Source: Flavobacteriales bacterium | GTDB taxonomy: Bacteria > Bacteroidota > Bacteroidia > Flavobacteriales_D > Sanyastnellaceae | Assembly (NCBI GenBank): GCA_028823435.1 | Contig: JAPKBK010000070.1 | Coordinates: forward strand, 1-8,494 | Length of the DNA stretch: 8,494 nucleotides | Direction of reading: 5' to 3' | Shown here: piece after piece, positions 1 through 7,066 of the stretch | How the letters are laid out: the number at the start of each line of letters is the position of its first letter | How positions within the stretch are numbered: the stretch's first letter is position 1 | The notes under the pieces: model-generated | Seen by the model: the letters and a program-made list of their open reading frames with translations, nothing else | The model's database searches: none | What the model was told of the DNA's origin: nothing | Translations under genes and position numbers: made by a program

Positions 1-2282
1 TTGACTTCAGTGGACGAACAGATGAAAATTGGATGAATATAGAAGCTTTAGAGCTTTTAAAGCGTGGCGACATCTATGCACAAGACATGAATATAGACAT
101 CCATGCTGACACGGTTTGGACTGCAGATTGTGGATGGAAAAACTTTACAGGAATTGAAGGGATTGTAAGCTTAGAGGGGCTTATAGAGCAAGAAGGGTCA
201 TGGGTATTCGACCTCTATGAGGCGACCATCCCTCTGGGAAACGACACGCTCGAGCTCACGAGAATCCCATCCTCATTGTCGCTCAATGCAACAGAGGTAT
301 CTAGTGACGGAATGAGTTGGACGGGGGGAGGATTTAAAGCTGACATCGAAGGAGAAGTTGGCGGCGATAATGACAGACCGTTAAACTTCTTAATCCATAC
401 AGACCGCATTGATACGAGCAGAACGAAAACGTGGTTCAATTTACCTGTAAGTGCATCAAACATCAATCTTTCTGGATCACTTGGCGGGACATTTGGCAAT
501 CCTGTGCTTCGTATATCTGGAGAGGGTGAAGGGGTGTCATATGGAGGAGAAACAATCCCTAAAAGTGAATTTGAACTCACGTATTCAAATCGTGACATTC
601 AAATCCAAACAGATATGACAGGCTTTGGAGAAAACGGAGCGGGTATTATTCACACCTCAGGATCTGTCACTCCCCTCCCCTTAGGCGATTACAACTTGAA
701 TCTCATGTCTTATACCACAGACTTCCCTCTGAGTTGGGTAAATACTATTTTAAATGAAAAAACAGCCAAACTGGGTGGAAAACTCGATGCAGCTTTCACC
801 ATTCAAGGTCCATACAGAGAACCGAGCGTATTAGGTGGGGGTGTTTTAAAAAAGGCACAAGTAAAAATCGAATACCTGGGCACTGAGTATGATGTAAGCG
901 GAAGATTTGATGTCAAACCTGACGGAATCGAGCTCAACGGAATTGACATTAAAGACAACTATGGTGGAGAAGGTGTTTTGGTCGGAACCGCTTTGCATGA
1001 AAATTACGAGAAGTGGAATTTAGATATTTCTATGAGCATAGATGACCCCAATAAGCCCTTAGAGGTAATGAACATACCACGTTCTCCGGATGCTTATTTC
1101 TATGGAAATGCAAATGGCGTTGGGGATATTAATGTCTTCGGCTATGAAGATAAACTCTATATTGAAGCGCAGCTTAAAACAACAAAAGGCACTAAGTTCG
1201 TTCTTCCTATGGATGCTGGAACAAGCGATACATGGTCTTCCTTCGTTGAAATCATCGACCATTCTTCTCAGGAAAACATAGATGCTGAATCCATCGAAGC
1301 GAACCAGCCTAAAACCTCAGTTCGTCTTGACTTAATTATTGATGTGGATCAAGAAAGTGAAGCCCGAATCGTTTTTGACGAAGCTGTGGGAGATGAAATC
1401 ATTGGGAAGTGTGAGGGAATCATACATTTGGCCCTTGATGATTTTGAACGGTTAGCGATGTTCGGATCACTCAAGGTGATAGAAGGTGAGTACCTTTTCA
1501 CCTTATCCAACTTCATAAACAAGAGGTTCATTGCCGAACCTGGTGGCACGATAAAATGGTATGGCGACCCATACAAAGCAGAAATAGATTTAAGAACATT
1601 TTACTCAACACGCACCTCTCTCCTTCCAATCGCTCCGGAAACGATAGACAACAGCAAACAAAAAGTAGACTTGATTCTAGAAATGAATGGCGACCTTATG
1701 CGACCTGGCATAAGTTTCGACATCCATCTTCCTGAGGGAGATTCTAGGACGAAGGCAACTTTGGCATCACTCTTGGCGAATGAAGAAGAAATGAACAGGC
1801 AAGCCATATCGCTTCTGATTCTTCAACAGTTCCTTCCTCCCCAATGGCAAGCAGCCGCTATAGGAAGTACTGGAATACAAGAAAACAGCACAGAGCTGAT
1901 CTCAGCCCAATTGGGGAACTGGTTGTCAGGACTTAGTGACGATGTAAATATTGGGATAGATTACGATGCGAAAAACAATTCTGGCAACGAAGCTGCGCTT
2001 GAGGTTGCACTTTCCACTCAACTTCTTGATGACAAACTCCACGTTGAAGGCGAGCTTGGAACGCAACAACTAAATACAGGTTCATTAGATGATTTACAAC
2101 TCAAAGAGTTTCGTGTCAAATACGACCTCAAAGACGATGGGACGCTACAACTTACTGGATACACTACACAACGCGCAAATATCCCCGGCCTAGAGGGCGA
2201 AAGTGTTCAGGGCGTAGGAATACTTTTACACCGTAACTTCACTCGGTTCAGAAATTTATTTGGAAAACAAAACGACCGATAA
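1..2282 (+). CDS. tamB: Translocation/assembly module TamB (DUF490 family), C-terminal part
   Basis: The frame is open from base 3 to a TAA at 2280-2282, giving 759 visible residues. The first in-frame ATG (base 33) is internal, because residues before it (DFSGRTDENW) continue the protein, so the true start is upstream of the window. The visible part is almost all beta-rich repeats such as GGTFGNPVLRISG, typical of the AsmA-like/TamB superfamily that forms a hydrophobic groove spanning the periplasm. The TamB domain (PF04357) should cover roughly the last 350 visible residues. Family-like features there include NEEEMNRQ at about 593-600, just before a hydrophobic stretch with QQFLPPQW, and a tail with VQGVGILLHRNFTRFRNLF. 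Known family roles are outer-membrane protein insertion with a TamA/Omp85 partner and anterograde phospholipid transport. In Bacteroidota the partner is often a TamA-like protein encoded nearby, but none is visible here. It converges with the GT2 gene across 40 bp. Confidence 0.9.
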   Translation, partial: DFSGRTDENWMNIEALELLKRGDIYAQDMNIDIHADTVWTADCGWKNFTGIEGIVSLEGLIEQEGSWVFDLYEATIPLGNDTLELTRIPSSLSLNATEVSSDGMSWTGGGFKADIEGEVGGDNDRPLNFLIHTDRIDTSRTKTWFNLPVSASNINLSGSLGGTFGNPVLRISGEGEGVSYGGETIPKSEFELTYSNRDIQIQTDMTGFGENGAGIIHTSGSVTPLPLGDYNLNLMSYTTDFPLSWVNTILNEKTAKLGGKLDAAFTIQGPYREPSVLGGGVLKKAQVKIEYLGTEYDVSGRFDVKPDGIELNGIDIKDNYGGEGVLVGTALHENYEKWNLDISMSIDDPNKPLEVMNIPRSPDAYFYGNANGVGDINVFGYEDKLYIEAQLKTTKGTKFVLPMDAGTSDTWSSFVEIIDHSSQENIDAESIEANQPKTSVRLDLIIDVDQESEARIVFDEAVGDEIIGKCEGIIHLALDDFERLAMFGSLKVIEGEYLFTLSNFINKRFIAEPGGTIKWYGDPYKAEIDLRTFYSTRTSLLPIAPETIDNSKQKVDLILEMNGDLMRPGISFDIHLPEGDSRTKATLASLLANEEEMNRQAISLLILQQFLPPQWQAAAIGSTGIQENSTELISAQLGNWLSGLSDDVNIGIDYDAKNNSGNEAALEVALSTQLLDDKLHVEGELGTQQLNTGSLDDLQLKEFRVKYDLKDDGTLQLTGYTTQRANIPGLEGESVQGVGILLHRNFTRFRNLFGKQNDR

Positions 2283-2284
2283 TT

Positions 2285-2314
2285 TTCAATGAACAAGCAA
2301 AGATTCAATGAACA
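2285..2314. repeat. 11-bp direct repeat in the tamB/GT2 convergent gap
   Basis: TTCAATGAACA occurs at 2285-2295 and again at 2304-2314, a 19-bp period, between the stop of tamB and the stop of the GT2 gene. The same gap offers two weak, mutually exclusive stems: AAAGAT (2299-2304) with ATCTTT (2319-2324), and GCAAAGA (2297-2303) with TCTTTGC (2331-2337). Neither is GC-rich or followed by a T-run, so I do not call a terminator. The function of the repeat is unknown and it may be chance. Confidence 0.5.
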
Positions 2315-2322
2315 TGAGATCT

Positions 2323-3081
2323 TTATGTGGTCTTTGCAGCCTTTCGGATCTCTCGAATGTACTTGTAACGCATCGCAACAGCTTTTGCCTGGTAGGATGA
2401 AATGACAAAGCCAACATACCCATCAAGTATCCCCAGTTGAAGAAAATAATGTTTTAAAAACCTGACTATGGGTTTAATCACAGTGTGAAAAGGGGTGAGA
2501 TATTTCACTTTATTGTTATAGTCCTTTGCTTGCAATTTGGCATATCGATCAAGTTTGTTGAGGTATGCTTCTTTGCTGACAAATGTGTTGTGAAGGAGTT
2601 TGTGGTGAAGGAACCCGATTTTACCAGAACAAATTATTTCCGCATGAACATGTTTGTTCTCGTATTTACATTCATCACGCCTGAAAAGCCGGATGACTTT
2701 ATCTCCTTGCCAACCACTAAAGCGAACCTTTTTACCCATAAAGTAATTTTCGCGGCGAATCCAAAACCCACTGTACTCAGTATTTGAATTAACAATGCGC
2801 ATCACTTCCATTTGCAATTCAGAAGTTACGCGCTCATCCGCATCAAGAAGTAAAATCCATTCATGCTTCGCTTGTGGAATAGCCCAGTTCTTCTGCGACG
2901 CTGAATTCACGTACTCTCTTTGTAAAATAGTATCAACGAGTGGCCTTGCGAGTTTCACAGTATCATCCGTACTCAAAGAGTCGACAACCATAACCTCATC
3001 AGAAAACCGAACGGAATTAATCGCTTCTATGATGTTGTGTTGTTCATTTCCCGTCGGAATAATTGATGTGAGTTTAGACAT
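2323..3081 (-). CDS. Glycosyltransferase family 2, WaaE/KdtX-like
   Basis: This 252-residue protein has a single GT-A fold typical of family 2 glycosyltransferases. The nucleotide-sugar-binding start is IIPTGNEQHNI (about 7-17), followed by VVDSLSTDDT (32-41). The metal-binding DxD motif is LLLDADER (D80 and D82). A QKNWAI segment (63-68), RLFRR (131-135) and HVH (144-146) match the LPS-core beta-1,4-glucosyltransferase group (WaaE/KdtX-like, cd02511). There is no clear transmembrane domain, although the basic, aromatic C-terminus (from about 195) may touch the inner membrane. The likely role is adding a sugar to LPS core or another surface glycan, using an activated nucleotide sugar in the cytoplasm; the exact donor and acceptor cannot be read. 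Its ATG lies inside the last codons of the GT4 gene (8-bp overlap), which suggests one transcript and coupled translation. The family call is firm; the substrate is inference. Confidence 0.88.
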   Translation of the reverse strand: MSKLTSIIPTGNEQHNIIEAINSVRFSDEVMVVDSLSTDDTVKLARPLVDTILQREYVNSASQKNWAIPQAKHEWILLLDADERVTSELQMEVMRIVNSNTEYSGFWIRRENYFMGKKVRFSGWQGDKVIRLFRRDECKYENKHVHAEIICSGKIGFLHHKLLHNTFVSKEAYLNKLDRYAKLQAKDYNNKVKYLTPFHTVIKPIVRFLKHYFLQLGILDGYVGFVISSYQAKAVAMRYKYIREIRKAAKTT

Positions 3082-4204
3082 CTAGCAACGAATTATAAAC
3101 TTGAAATAAGTTTGTGGCGATCTTGCGGTCAGTGAAGTTTTGCGCATATTCAAACCCTTTAGAAATCATCGTATTTTGTAAATCTGTAGAATGTTGAATG
3201 TCGAGAACAGCTTCTTTCATTTCATGCACAGACAAAGGGTCAATGTATTTGGTATATGAACCTCCAGCTTCAACAAAACAGCCTTCTTTAGAAGAAATGA
3301 CAGGCGTTTTTGAAAACAGAGCCTCTAGAATAGGAATCCCAAAGCCTTCAAAAATAGAAGGGTAAATGAGCATTTGTGCGTTTTGGTAAACAGCCGCCAT
3401 TTCTTGAGAATCAATCCCGTTTAAAAAGAGAACGCGATCTGACAAATTGTGCGTGTCAATAAATCGGTCGCATGTCATTTTATAGTCTTTCCCATCACCA
3501 ATCACAACCAATTTCTGATGTGGCAATTCTAACAATGTTTTAAGTATTGTTAAGAGATTTTTACGTTCCTCTATGCTGCCAACACTGAGAATGTAATCCT
3601 CAGGCAAGTTGTATTTTTTTTGTACATCTCGCTTTATCTGAGCTGACACTTCATGATGAAATACGTCATTGCAACCTTGATAAACAACGACAATTTTTTC
3701 TTCCGGAATGCCGAAGAATTCAATGATATCTTGTTTCGTTTGGTTGCTGACAGCTATGATTTTATCAGACCTGTCACACGCTGACTTGAATTTTTTGTAA
3801 TATATTTTACGATCTATCGCGCGAAACAAATGAGGGTAACGGATGAAAATCAAATCGTGAATAGACACGACCGTTTTAATATCTGTTTTCTCAATACCTA
3901 ATGGAAGTTCATGACTTAACCCATGAAAAAGATCGATTTTATCGGCGACTAAATCTTTGACAACACGTTTGCTTCGCCAGTACGATTTAAAAACCACACT
4001 CATGAACGACTTAGGTGTACGTGTAAAAGTATTCGCGCGCGCATTTAAAAAAGACACATTGTTCCCTTGGTGTTCTTTTGGTGTGAATAGGAAATATTTA
4101 TTTTCAGGAAAAAAATGAGAAAGCACACGAATAGCATCACGTGAATAGTTCCCTAAACCAGTGGTGTTTAAAAACGCTCTTTTTGCATCAAATCCTATCT
4201 TCAT
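3074..4204 (-). CDS. Glycosyltransferase family 4 (GT-B fold)
   Basis: I place the start at the ATG at 4204 (MKIGFDAKRAF, 376 residues), because this gives the normal GT4 N-terminus. The frame stays open upstream to an ATG at 4354, but that extra 50 residues looks unlike the family and would overlap the divergent gene. Family features are GLGNYSRDAIRVL near the N-terminus, SIHDLIF (H116, D117), IAVSNQTKQDI, VGSIEERKNL (R214, K215, donor phosphate contacts), and the E-x7-E signature EGFGIPILE (E286, E294). The arrangement resembles the mannosyltransferase MtfB/WbaZ-like subgroup, so mannosyl or similar transfer to a lipid-linked surface polysaccharide is plausible. It is a retaining, metal-independent family acting at the cytoplasmic membrane face. 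It is the first gene of the unit with GT2, and a candidate promoter lies directly upstream. The gene is visibly more AT-rich than its neighbours. Confidence 0.9.
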   Translation of the reverse strand: MKIGFDAKRAFLNTTGLGNYSRDAIRVLSHFFPENKYFLFTPKEHQGNNVSFLNARANTFTRTPKSFMSVVFKSYWRSKRVVKDLVADKIDLFHGLSHELPLGIEKTDIKTVVSIHDLIFIRYPHLFRAIDRKIYYKKFKSACDRSDKIIAVSNQTKQDIIEFFGIPEEKIVVVYQGCNDVFHHEVSAQIKRDVQKKYNLPEDYILSVGSIEERKNLLTILKTLLELPHQKLVVIGDGKDYKMTCDRFIDTHNLSDRVLFLNGIDSQEMAAVYQNAQMLIYPSIFEGFGIPILEALFSKTPVISSKEGCFVEAGGSYTKYIDPLSVHEMKEAVLDIQHSTDLQNTMISKGFEYAQNFTDRKIATNLFQVYNSLLDV

Positions 4205-4212
4205 CTCAACGG

Positions 4213-4240
4213 CAAAATTATACGTTTGCAAGTTACACAA
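4213..4240 (-). promoter_or_regulatory. Candidate Bacteroidota promoter for the GT4-GT2 unit
   Basis: Read on the minus strand, TTG at 4240-4238 is followed after 17 bases by TAATTTTG at 4220-4213, an exact match to the TAnnTTTG -7 element with an acceptable -33/-7 spacing. Transcription would then begin about 4-8 bases later, within roughly 5 bases of the GT4 ATG (4204), implying an almost leaderless message. The left arm of the 13-bp inverted repeat occupies most of the spacer. This is consensus matching only. Confidence 0.45.
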
Positions 4241-4337
4241 TAGAACTCGGCTGAAAACCTTGCCAAGTGACATGAAGGATGGATTGGTGAAAAGGAATGC
4301 TTGGCAAACAAGAAGATAATAATAGTGTAACTTGCAA
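4226..4337. repeat. Perfect 13-bp inverted repeat bracketing the divergent intergenic region
   Basis: TTGCAAGTTACAC at 4226-4238 and its exact reverse complement GTGTAACTTGCAA at 4325-4337 are separated by 86 bp. The left arm sits in the candidate GT4 promoter. The right arm ends one base before the ATG (4339) of the secreted protein. Both genes therefore carry the same 13-mer, in the same orientation relative to transcription, just upstream of their starts. This fits a paired operator or shared promoter-proximal element. Less likely, the ends of a 112-bp miniature element are present; no target-site duplication is seen at the edges. Confidence 0.75.
4260..4307. repeat. Nested 8-bp inverted repeat
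   Basis: TTGCCAAG at 4260-4267 pairs with CTTGGCAA at 4300-4307, inside the outer 13-bp inverted repeat and roughly concentric with it (centres at about 4283.5 and 4281.5). The inner loop is 32 bases. It may be part of the same regulatory structure or a second operator pair. Confidence 0.5.
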
Positions 4338-4338
4338 T

Positions 4339-5436
4339 ATGAAAACAATACCAAACATCATCAGCCTTGTTGCACTTTTGTTCGTTTTTCATTCTAACAA
4401 TGCTCAAACGACAGTAAACGCATCAGACCTTCCTCAAGCAGGAGGAAGCTATCTCATTCAAACATCTACGGCGGACATCACAGGAGATTATGTGAGTACT
4501 GGGGCAGATTATGTTTGGGATTTCTCGTCATTAGACTCAAGTTCTGAGACTCTCGTTGAATTTGGAGCAACAGATGCAGCACCATTTTTAGCTCAACTTT
4601 CTTTCAATAATGCGTTTTCTAATCCAGATTATTTATGTGATGTTTTCGGGCCTGGAGAGTTCGATCTCGCATTCCTGTCGGAGTTAGGCATTGACCTCCC
4701 AGTGACAATTTCCAACATGATGAGCTATTACCAAACCTCTGGTTCTTCATACAATCTCGCAGGTATCTCAATGAATCTGGAAGGATTCGATTTGCCAATC
4801 GAATACAGTGACATTGATGAGATACATCCCCTGCCGTTAAATTTTCAGGATGTGATATCATCTACTTCTGCCTACGAAGTTGACATTCCAACCGTCTTAA
4901 ACTACGCGACTTCAGCAACACGCGAAGGCGCTGTGGACGGATGGGGCACTTTACTTCTTCCAAATGGCGCTTCGCACGACGTACTGAGAACAAGCACCAC
5001 CATAATGACGCACGATGTCTTAACTCAAGCAGGAGGCGAACCATTTGAAATTGACCGCATTTCTACAGTGTACACATGGCTCGGGGATGGAGGGCTGCCA
5101 TACCTCGAAGTAAAAACAATTTTCGGAACTACATACAGCGTAGAATATCAAGGAGAAGCGCCGAATGAAGACACCTCGAACACAGATGGAATCACAGCGC
5201 ATACACCAGCACAATTCATCGCATTCCCTAACCCCGCTTCTTCAGGAGAAAATATTGTTTTAAGTGGAGCTGATCAAGAAACAACATGGGATGTTTCAGA
5301 TCTCATGGGTAAAGTTATAATGTCTGGGGTGGGACAGATTATTTCTACTGACCGCTTGTCCCCTGGTGCTTATTTCATCTCAACTTCGTCTGAAAAGGGA
5401 TTAAACACTGAAACCGTCAGGGTCATTATTCAGTAA
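4339..5436 (+). CDS. Secreted protein with C-terminal T9SS type A sorting domain
   Basis: The chosen ATG (4339) opens with a clean Sec signal peptide: MKT, then a hydrophobic core with IISLVALLFVF, ending at about NNAQ (residues 20-23). An upstream in-frame ATG at 4297 would add 14 polar residues before it and is rejected. The mature protein (about 340 residues) is rich in Ser, Thr, Asp and Gly and probably all-beta. It contains a DGWGTLLLP segment (W202) that recurs in T9SS-exported hypothetical proteins of Bacteroidota. The last 75 residues are a type A sorting domain: FPNP at about 296-299, WDVSDLMGKV, then LSPGAYFIS and a terminal VRVIIQ. Known biology: this domain directs passage through the type IX secretion system and is cleaved or anchored at the cell surface. 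The function of the cargo is unknown and no enzyme motif is visible. It is divergent from GT4 and convergent with the next gene. Confidence 0.88.
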   Translation: MKTIPNIISLVALLFVFHSNNAQTTVNASDLPQAGGSYLIQTSTADITGDYVSTGADYVWDFSSLDSSSETLVEFGATDAAPFLAQLSFNNAFSNPDYLCDVFGPGEFDLAFLSELGIDLPVTISNMMSYYQTSGSSYNLAGISMNLEGFDLPIEYSDIDEIHPLPLNFQDVISSTSAYEVDIPTVLNYATSATREGAVDGWGTLLLPNGASHDVLRTSTTIMTHDVLTQAGGEPFEIDRISTVYTWLGDGGLPYLEVKTIFGTTYSVEYQGEAPNEDTSNTDGITAHTPAQFIAFPNPASSGENIVLSGADQETTWDVSDLMGKVIMSGVGQIISTDRLSPGAYFISTSSEKGLNTETVRVIIQ

Positions 5437-5453
5437 GTTACACTGGGCGGGTC

Positions 5454-5864
5454 CTAGATTTGTTTCCCCTCCATTTGGCTATACCAAACATCAATGAGCC
5501 ACCCTTTTGCGACTTGAGTGTTGCGGAAGATTCTAAAGGGAACAGAGGGCCTAAATAACGCCCATCTGATTTTATCTTGAATGACCGCAAGGTTTGACGG
5601 AACGACCACAGCGCGTGCAATGACACCGTTCATTGCTTGATCACTGCCTAACCATTTAAGCGCATCGTGTTCAACGAGAGGCGAATCTGCGGGGATAATA
5701 TGAAGGACTGGACCCGAATTTGAAAGTGCTTTCCGGTCATCTTCTGTCCGCATAACACAGGCCAAATCAATCATAGATGCAGCACGGTAATTCACGATAC
5801 ACATTCCCATAGAAAGCTCAATTTCAGCTTGACTATGTTTAGAAATTAAGGCATGTTCGTTCAT
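5454..5864 (-). CDS. Small STAS/SEC14-like (DUF7793-like) protein
   Basis: This is a 136-residue protein with no signal peptide or membrane segment, so it is probably cytoplasmic. The C-terminal half has the pattern ARAVVVPSNLAVIQDKIRWA (83-102), then FRPSVPFRIF (104-113) and VAKGWLI (118-124). It resembles a small Bacteroidota family with a STAS/SEC14-like alpha/beta fold, in which a strand, an amphipathic helix, an N/RP-x-VPFKIF turn and a final A-x-x-WL helix recur. No catalytic residues are recognisable. It is the last gene of the minus-strand unit, starting 22 bp after the stop of the DUF4249-like gene, with no Shine-Dalgarno sequence. Its stop is 17 bp from the stop of the convergent T9SS gene, and no hairpin terminator fits between them. 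That it is a real gene is well supported by spacing and composition; the fold assignment is by memory of the family pattern and moderate. Confidence 0.7.
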   Translation of the reverse strand: MNEHALISKHSQAEIELSMGMCIVNYRAASMIDLACVMRTEDDRKALSNSGPVLHIIPADSPLVEHDALKWLGSDQAMNGVIARAVVVPSNLAVIQDKIRWALFRPSVPFRIFRNTQVAKGWLIDVWYSQMEGKQI

Positions 5865-5886
5865 AGGTCAGGAGATCGCAAGCGAA

Positions 5887-7035
5887 TTATTGACAAGTAT
5901 AGTCAGAAAACGGATTCGGGGTACAGAAATTAAGTTCAGCAGTATCGTCACCCTCCTGAAGGTGCTCTATTGTATCTGTGGTATATCCCAAACCAAAGAC
6001 GCCTTGCGTCGTTCTTGAAGCCCAAAGGCCAAGCCCTCCATTCACATTTGAATATTCGGGACGCTCTTGAATAATACCCGTTACAGGGGCGTTCACATCT
6101 AAGTATATCGCAAGTGTTTCATTTGCGACAATCAGCAAGAAATCAAATGCACGTGCGATTTGGTCTTCCTCATCCCAAACCCCCAACTCTCTTGTAATTC
6201 TGATGTTTTTATCCAAACGGGTCTTTAGTGTGTTAAAAAATACTTGACCATCAAATAATTTCTCCAGCTCTTGATACCCTGCATCTCCATATGGGTCTAC
6301 TGTGCCAATAGGCATTTCAATCGTGCGATCACGTGTGCTATCTAATACAGTATGAAAATCATCAGCCCAATAGTGCTCTATAAAATGGACCAGTAAAACC
6401 GCGTCATAACGGGATGCTCCAGGTGTAGACACCCACTTGAAAGGATAATTCGGATAGGTGACTTGCGAGGGTCCAACATTCGCGAAATTGAGTTTGACAT
6501 TGTTTAAACCCGCTGGCGGTTGCTGAATATTCCCTACAGAAACAGCGATCATATTTGTCTCCGCACTGACATTGACTGAATCGTCTATCACGATGTCCAA
6601 ACGGTAGAGCGCGTCAGGGTTAAGTGATTCGTTCGCACGTGTAGGGGCATAATACGCTTTATGTTCTGGCGCAAAAAACACACCATCCTCATCTTTGTTT
6701 TGGAGTAAAGTATCCCTAAGCTCAAAAACTCTGGTGTCAATGTCATTGACAACCTCCACAAAACGCGCTGAAAGCCTTGAGGTTTCATATTCTGAGGAAT
6801 CCGGGATAAGCGCAATTTGGGTTTGGTCTCCATCCCCTAACCACGTACGATTAATCCTGACCCATTGCGTATCTGCCTCAGCATCTAGAAGGCCGAAAAC
6901 CACAGGGATAGACACATATGGCGCCGTCAAATCAACATCAGTAGTACAACGCGACAATCCCAAAGTGAAAATAGCGGCGAGCAAAAAAATTGTGCGCCTC
7001 TTAACGGTTAAATGTCCATCCATTTTTTCTTGCAT
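5887..7035 (-). CDS. Exported DUF4249-like protein, possible lipoprotein
   Basis: This 382-residue protein starts with a basic stretch (VKRRT), a hydrophobic core (IFLLAAIFTLGLS) and Cys30, followed by TTDVDL. That is the layout of a Bacteroidota lipoprotein signal, but the residue before the cysteine is Arg29, which departs from the usual Gly/Ala/Ser, so lipidation is uncertain. An ATG four codons later (7023) is an equally possible start. The body is beta-rich, and a region near residues 330-345 (NVNGGLGLWASRTT) is like the end of DUF4249 proteins, a Bacteroidota lipoprotein family of unknown function often linked to outer-membrane transport loci. No TonB-dependent receptor is present here. 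Two cysteines near the C-terminus (C371, C381) could form a disulphide. It lies 31 bp downstream of the reductase and 22 bp upstream of the STAS-like gene, so co-transcription is likely. The function is not known. Confidence 0.78.
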   Translation of the reverse strand: MQEKMDGHLTVKRRTIFLLAAIFTLGLSRCTTDVDLTAPYVSIPVVFGLLDAEADTQWVRINRTWLGDGDQTQIALIPDSSEYETSRLSARFVEVVNDIDTRVFELRDTLLQNKDEDGVFFAPEHKAYYAPTRANESLNPDALYRLDIVIDDSVNVSAETNMIAVSVGNIQQPPAGLNNVKLNFANVGPSQVTYPNYPFKWVSTPGASRYDAVLLVHFIEHYWADDFHTVLDSTRDRTIEMPIGTVDPYGDAGYQELEKLFDGQVFFNTLKTRLDKNIRITRELGVWDEEDQIARAFDFLLIVANETLAIYLDVNAPVTGIIQERPEYSNVNGGLGLWASRTTQGVFGLGYTTDTIEHLQEGDDTAELNFCTPNPFSDYTCQ

Positions 7036-7066
7036 AATGCGAATATACCAAGAATCTCGGCAAGCA

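Noticed and set aside
215..598. 127-codon open frame opposite tamB
   Set aside because: Antisense shadow of the tamB frame, with no family-like motifs and no sign of a separate gene.
4226..4337. 112-bp miniature transposable element with 13-bp terminal repeats
   Set aside because: No target-site duplication is visible at the edges and no second copy is in the window. A regulatory reading is simpler, though genome-wide copies would change this.
4297..4338. Upstream ATG for the T9SS protein
   Set aside because: It would place 14 polar residues ahead of a perfect signal peptide starting at 4339.
4205..4354. 50-residue N-terminal extension of the GT4 protein
   Set aside because: The GT4 fold begins at MKIGFDAKR. 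The extension crosses the intergenic inverted repeat and the start of the divergent gene's signal-peptide region.
5437..5453. Possible terminator between the convergent T9SS and STAS-like genes
   Set aside because: Only a 4-bp stem (CAGT with ACTG at 5431-5445) is seen and there is no T-run, so it is too weak to call.
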